A stretch of 64,000 nt of DNA, taken from Paenibacillus typhae. Lineage in GTDB: Bacteria > Bacillota > Bacilli > Paenibacillales > Paenibacillaceae. Below, piece by piece: positions 60,494 through 64,000 of this stretch; position 1 is the first letter of the stretch; each line of letters opens with the position of its first letter. The notes beneath the pieces are model-generated. The model made no database searches, was not told the DNA's origin, and saw only the letters and a program-made list of their open reading frames with translations. A program made the translations under genes and the position numbers. The stretch covers positions 30,023 to 94,022 of the forward strand of contig NZ_FNDX01000023.1 in the NCBI RefSeq assembly GCF_900099765.1, read 5' to 3'.

Positions 60494-62338
60494 TTGTCGG
60501 GATTTAAAGGATTGGGAGTTTCAGAAGTGTTGAGTGATTTGCTGAAAGGACAAGGCATCGTCAAGCCGACGCCGGTACAGGAGGAAGCGATTCCGCCACT
60601 GGTGCAGGGGCTGGACGTCATTGCCAGAGCGAAGACGGGAACCGGGAAGACGCTGGCTTTTCTGCTGCCGATAATGGACAAGATCCGGGTAGAGGCGGCT
60701 TATCCGCAGGCGTTGATTCTTGCGCCGACGCGTGAGCTGGCGCTGCAGATTACGGAAGAGGCGCGCAAGCTTGCCCGTCATACAGGCGTGAAAATTCTGG
60801 CCGTCTACGGCGGACAGGATGTGGAGAAGCAGCTGCGGAAGCTGGAAGGCGGACGGCACCTGATTATCGGGACTCCGGGCAGACTGCTGGACCATCTGCG
60901 CCGCGAAACGCTGGACCTGGGCGGCGTGAAAATGCTCGTGCTAGATGAAGCAGACCAGATGCTGCATATGGGCTTCCTGGAGGATGTGGAGACGATTATT
61001 ACGTCCGTCCCTTACCGCCGCCAGACGATGCTGTTCTCGGCTACGATGCCGGATGCGATCAAACGTCTGGCTGCGAATTATATGAAAGAGCCGCTGGACA
61101 TTATCATCAAGAGCGGATCTTCCATTCCGCTGGAGAATATCCGCCAGCAGGTCGTGGAATGCTCCGACCGCAACAAGGAAGAGGCGCTGCAGGCGCTGAT
61201 CGAGCGGGACCGCCCTTACCTGGCGATTATTTTCTGCCGGACCAAGCGCCGGGTTTCGAAGCTGAACGAAGCACTGCAGGCTGCCGGCTATGACTGCGAT
61301 GAGCTGCACGGCGATCTGTCGCAGGCTAAGCGCGAAGCCGTCATGAAGCGGTTCCGCGATGCAAAGCTGCAGCTGCTGGTCGCCACGGACGTTGCCGCCC
61401 GCGGCCTTGACGTTGAAGGGGTTACACATGTCTTCAACTATGATCTGCCGCTGGATGCGGACAGCTATATCCACCGGATCGGCCGGACCGGCCGGGCCGG
61501 CGGCAAAGGCCTGGCGATTACCTTCGCCTCGCCGCGTGAATACAACCTGCTCGACCTGATCGAGCACGGGACTTCCCAGCGGCTGGACCGCCGCCGCTAC
61601 GAGAAGGATGAATTCGGCGTCGGCGAATTCACCTCTGTGCAAGGCGGCTCCCCGCGGGGCGGCCGCCGCAGCGGCGCGCCGGAGCCGGCCCGTGCCGGGC
61701 GCGGCGGGCGCAGCCAGGGACGCAGCGGCGGAGCGCCGCGTGCGGAAGCCGCTGCGCGCCAGGGCGGACGCGCGCGCGGCAAGGAAGCAGGCGGCTGGGA
61801 CTCGCCTGCAGAAGGCCGCGGCCGCAAGGAAGCGTCCGCTGGCAAGCGCAGCGCCTATGACGCGGCGGCGCGCAGAGGCGGTGACTCCGCCGGCCGCAGC
61901 GCGGCGAAGCCAAGAGCGGGCGGCGGCCCGAGCAGCGGCTACAGCACCAATGTAGCACGCGGTGCGGAAGCCGGAGGCTTCAGCTATGGCGCGTCCAAGG
62001 GCGCAGGCTCCGGCGAAGGCTATAATCCGGGCGGGGCTAAGGCCAGCCCGAAACACAGGGCGAACGTGGCCCGCAGCAATGAGGCGGGAGCATGGAGCGC
62101 TTCACCGCCTGCCAAGGGCGGCGGTTCACGCGGCGGCAACAGCGCAGGCGGTTCCCGCAGCGGTAATAGTGCGGGTGCCAAGGGCGGCAAAGGCAGCTAC
62201 GGCAGCTATAGCCAGGGCAGCGCCAAAGGCGGTAAAGGCGGCTACAATGCCGGCGGACGGAGCAGCGGCGGGGCAGCCCGCGGCGGGCGCGGCAGCGGTT
62301 CCGGCAGCTCACGCGGCGGACGCGGCTCATCCAGATAA
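60494..62338 (+). CDS. DEAD-box RNA helicase with long RGG/GS-rich tail
   Basis: 614 residues. Full DEAD core (about 1-370): Q-motif region KPTPVQEEA, Walker A AKTGTGKT, PTRELALQ, TPGRLLDHL, DEAD (VLDEADQML), SATMPD, IIFCRTKRR, TDVAARGLD, HRIGRTGRAG. About 240 residues of Gly/Ser/Arg/Ala-rich, low-complexity tail follow with RGG-like repeats, likely disordered and RNA-binding. Start taken as TTG 60494 (GTGAGGTGGAG ahead; gives the usual FKGLGVSE beginning); ATG 60434 has no SD. Probable cold-shock or mRNA-decay helicase (CshA-like). Tail GC content is far above the neighbours. Confidence 0.93.
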   Translation: MSGFKGLGVSEVLSDLLKGQGIVKPTPVQEEAIPPLVQGLDVIARAKTGTGKTLAFLLPIMDKIRVEAAYPQALILAPTRELALQITEEARKLARHTGVKILAVYGGQDVEKQLRKLEGGRHLIIGTPGRLLDHLRRETLDLGGVKMLVLDEADQMLHMGFLEDVETIITSVPYRRQTMLFSATMPDAIKRLAANYMKEPLDIIIKSGSSIPLENIRQQVVECSDRNKEEALQALIERDRPYLAIIFCRTKRRVSKLNEALQAAGYDCDELHGDLSQAKREAVMKRFRDAKLQLLVATDVAARGLDVEGVTHVFNYDLPLDADSYIHRIGRTGRAGGKGLAITFASPREYNLLDLIEHGTSQRLDRRRYEKDEFGVGEFTSVQGGSPRGGRRSGAPEPARAGRGGRSQGRSGGAPRAEAAARQGGRARGKEAGGWDSPAEGRGRKEASAGKRSAYDAAARRGGDSAGRSAAKPRAGGGPSSGYSTNVARGAEAGGFSYGASKGAGSGEGYNPGGAKASPKHRANVARSNEAGAWSASPPAKGGGSRGGNSAGGSRSGNSAGAKGGKGSYGSYSQGSAKGGKGGYNAGGRSSGGAARGGRGSGSGSSRGGRGSSR

Positions 62339-62365
62339 AGATGCCTGGATTCAGATCGGAATTTG

Positions 62366-62418
62366 TTACCACAGGGGCGGCCGGCGTAGTATGGCCGTTC
62401 CTGTGGTAATATTTTTTT
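62366..62418 (+). terminator. Strong intrinsic terminator of the helicase gene
   Basis: TTACCACAGG (62366-62375) / CCTGTGGTAA (62400-62409), inner CGGCC/GGCCG, then TATTTTTTT. Confidence 0.92.
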
Positions 62419-62655
62419 CTGCTGTTTCTTGGCGGGATTGATTCCGCCCAAAGCCGGCCCGCGCGCGGAATATCAGGCAATTCTGCCCTTGATTCCGCCC
62501 ATGTGGGCTCACTCGCGGAGTCAGGGTTCTTACAGTATGTTTAATATTTTGAAACATTTTGGACGCAATGCTTGTCTATAATGAAAATTGAAAATAACAT
62601 TTCACCGCAGGGCAGCAGGTTAAGCAATTAAAAACAACTTGAGAGGAAGCAGCAT
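62419..62655 (+). promoter_or_regulatory. Intergenic region with 13-bp direct repeat and a -10 box
   Basis: TTGATTCCGCCCA occurs at 62438-62450 and 62489-62501, the first copy also forming GGCGG/CCGCC. A TATAAT at 62577-62582 is a plausible -10 box for the carboxypeptidase gene; no good -35 at the right distance. Confidence 0.4.
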
Positions 62656-63618
62656 ATGTCCAGAACCGCCAAAATTGTCATTTTATTTATAGCCGTTATC
62701 GCCATTGGCTGGGGAATCGGCAAATATACCTCCCCGTCGCCTTCAGCTTCACAGGAAGAAGGGGCTTCTGCAGGCACGGGCAATGAGCTTCAGGCTCCGC
62801 CGGTCGCGCAGCCGGAGGCCTCCCCTGAGCCATCGGCAGTACCGGAGCCCACACCGGTTGCCACGGCTGAACCACAGCAGACTGACTCCCCGGCTGCCGG
62901 CGGGGCTACAGTAGTGCCTTCAGTCAAGCCGGCCGATCCGGCACCAACCGCGAAGCCGGCCGCAACGGCTAAACCGGCTGCAACAGCCAAGCCTTCGGGC
63001 GGCAGCGGGTCGGCTGATGCCGAGCTTACTGCCGCCGAGCCGGACAGTGTGACGGTCATGGTTAATAAGCAGTACAAGCTGCCGGACGGATACAAGCCTG
63101 CGGATCTGGTCTATCCGGACGTTCCGTTTCTTTTCTCGGAGAAGATAGAGAAACGGATGATGCGCAAGACGGCGGCGGCTGCACTGGAAAAGATGTTCGC
63201 AGGCGCTAAGAGTGACGGCGTTTATCTGGCCGGTGTGTCCGCCTACCGTTCCGAGAAGACGCAGACCACGCTGTTTAATAACTATGTAAAACGCGACGGC
63301 GAAGAGAAGGCCCGCACTTACAGCGCTGTTCCGGGCCACAGCGAGCATCAGACGGGGCTGGCGATTGATGTATCCGGCAGCGACGGCAAATGTGCCGCAG
63401 AGAGCTGCTTCGGAGGAACGAAGGAAGCCAACTGGCTGGCAGACCATGCTGCAGAATACGGTTTTATCATCCGTTATCCCGAAGGCAAGCAGTCGATCAC
63501 CGGCTATAAATACGAGCCTTGGCATATCCGCTATGTGGGAAAGGATATCGCTGTTGATATCGCGGCCAGAGGCATTACGCTGGAAGAATATTACGATGCC
63601 GTTCCGGTATCGAATTAA
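62656..63618 (+). CDS. M15B family D-alanyl-D-alanine carboxypeptidase (VanY/LdcB-like)
   Basis: 320 residues. N-terminal membrane anchor IVILFIAVIAIGWGIG, then a long Pro/Ala/Thr spacer (about 30-130, with KPAATAKPAATAKP) spanning the wall, and the catalytic domain with SAYRSEKTQ, SEHQTGLAIDV (zinc His and Asp, SxHxxGxAxD) and YEPWHIRYVG (third ligand His). It trims the terminal D-Ala of peptidoglycan stem peptides outside the membrane. ATG 62656 after GAGAGGAAGCAGC. No van operon genes nearby, so a housekeeping role is more likely than resistance. Confidence 0.92.
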   Translation: MSRTAKIVILFIAVIAIGWGIGKYTSPSPSASQEEGASAGTGNELQAPPVAQPEASPEPSAVPEPTPVATAEPQQTDSPAAGGATVVPSVKPADPAPTAKPAATAKPAATAKPSGGSGSADAELTAAEPDSVTVMVNKQYKLPDGYKPADLVYPDVPFLFSEKIEKRMMRKTAAAALEKMFAGAKSDGVYLAGVSAYRSEKTQTTLFNNYVKRDGEEKARTYSAVPGHSEHQTGLAIDVSGSDGKCAAESCFGGTKEANWLADHAAEYGFIIRYPEGKQSITGYKYEPWHIRYVGKDIAVDIAARGITLEEYYDAVPVSN

Positions 63619-63660
63619 AGAACAGGCAGCTCCGGTATCCGGGGCTGCCTGTTCTTCATT
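63618..63660 (+). terminator. Intrinsic terminator, target site of a group II intron
   Basis: AAGAACAGGCAGC (63618-63630) / GCTGCCTGTTCTT (63644-63656), 13-bp stem overlapping the stop codon end, followed by CATT and the intron 5' end. Confidence 0.85.
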
Positions 63661-64000
63661 GTGCGCCCGGCATGGGCGATAACTTGGCGGTGAAAGTCCG
63701 CTACAGGCTTGGCAGTAGGAACTGTTAGCCAAGGGCAAGGGTGTCCGCCGCGAGGCGGAATCTGAAGGAAGCCGGAGGCAAACCCTCGGTCTGACGAACA
63801 GAAATCACATAGAAGGCATGCTGGGACGGACGAGCTTGCACTACAAAGCAAAGTCCAATACTGCCCGAATTCCAGGATGTAAATGTGGCAGATAGATGAG
63901 GGGAAAGTTATCGCTCTTACCCGGGGAGGTCTCACAGACGTCAAGTAGGGAAAAAAAATCCGAACGACGGAGTAAAGCTTGCTGTGAGAAGTCAGCAGAG
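63661..64000 (+). mobile_element. Group IIC intron, 5' part (runs off the window)
   Basis: Begins GTGCGCCCGGCATGGGCG, matching the GUGYG start and domain I of class C introns such as the Oceanobacillus iheyensis one. Shared blocks: GTGAAAGTCC, AACTGTTAGCC, GCAAGGGTGTCCG, GGAATCTGAAGGAAGC, GGCAAACC..CGGTCTGA, CAAAGTCC and CTTACCCGGGGAGGTCT. The reverse transcriptase/maturase gene and domains V-VI must lie beyond base 64000. Insertion directly behind a terminator hairpin is the habit of class C introns. Confidence 0.92.

Noticed and set aside
1..64000. CRISPR arrays, tRNA or rRNA genes, phage or IS transposases
   Set aside because: No regularly spaced repeats, cloverleaf genes or transposase frames were seen; the group II intron is the only mobile element found.

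Overview
The window looks like chromosome of a spore-forming, moderately GC-rich Firmicute, most probably Paenibacillus or a close relative. Sequence evidence: a GerA-type germinant receptor operon behind a sigma-G-like promoter, a Spo0E-like phosphatase, an LtaS-type lipoteichoic acid synthase, AGGAGG ribosome binding sites, intrinsic terminators after most units, sigma-A promoters (a perfect TTGACA-17-TATAAT at 41004), and a 7TM hybrid kinase paired with an AraC-unlike BTAD regulator. No rRNA, tRNA, CRISPR array or prophage was seen. The only certain mobile element is the 5' part of a group IIC intron running off the right edge.

Layout. 1-3.9 kb: reductive pyrimidine degradation operon (preT partial, preA, dihydropyrimidinase, a 79-residue unknown). 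3.9-9.8 kb (mostly minus): GNAT, a cohesin-like beta-sandwich protein, and a two-component pair whose kinase has a degenerate first HisKA site. 10-13.2 kb: TVP38-type membrane protein, then a cysteine-desulfurase-like enzyme, a DsrE-like sulfur carrier and a small membrane protein. 13.3-18.8 kb and 25.7-27.7 kb: three GGDEF-EAL proteins with CHASE-like, CHASE4-like and MHYT sensors, with an acetate-permease gene between the first two. 19-21.8 kb: two UbiA prenyltransferases around a lectin-fold protein. 21.9-25.5 kb: oxidoreductase and an ABC-2 transporter. 27.7-28.5 kb: a gene-free stretch packed with nested hairpins. 28.5-36.7 kb: chemoreceptor, MarR, LtaS, nuclease-helicase fusion, oxidoreductase. 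36.9-41 kb: LrgAB with divergent LysR, Spo0E-like, XRE regulator. 41-47.7 kb: MarR-controlled heterodimeric ABC exporter, then an MMPL pump. 47.8-53.9 kb: heme monooxygenase, FAD-Rieske enzyme, gerA operon, PerR-like regulator. 54-64 kb: chemoreceptor, HemD-like, ThuA-like, coiled-coil protein plus UbiB kinase, a DEAD-box helicase behind a long attenuator-like leader, an M15 carboxypeptidase and the intron.

Themes. Signalling and envelope functions dominate: c-di-GMP turnover, chemoreception, LTA synthesis, holin-like LrgAB and drug efflux. The most unusual material is not protein coding. Two intergenic elements (28286-28534 and 35532-35747) share nearly identical core sequences, while their remaining arms differ in sequence but still pair. 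That is covariation within one window and points to an undescribed (to me) structured repeat or RNA family. A third nested palindrome (27922-28116) and a two-terminator leader with a possible antiterminator before the helicase gene add to this. All calls come from reading the sequence; no database search was run.
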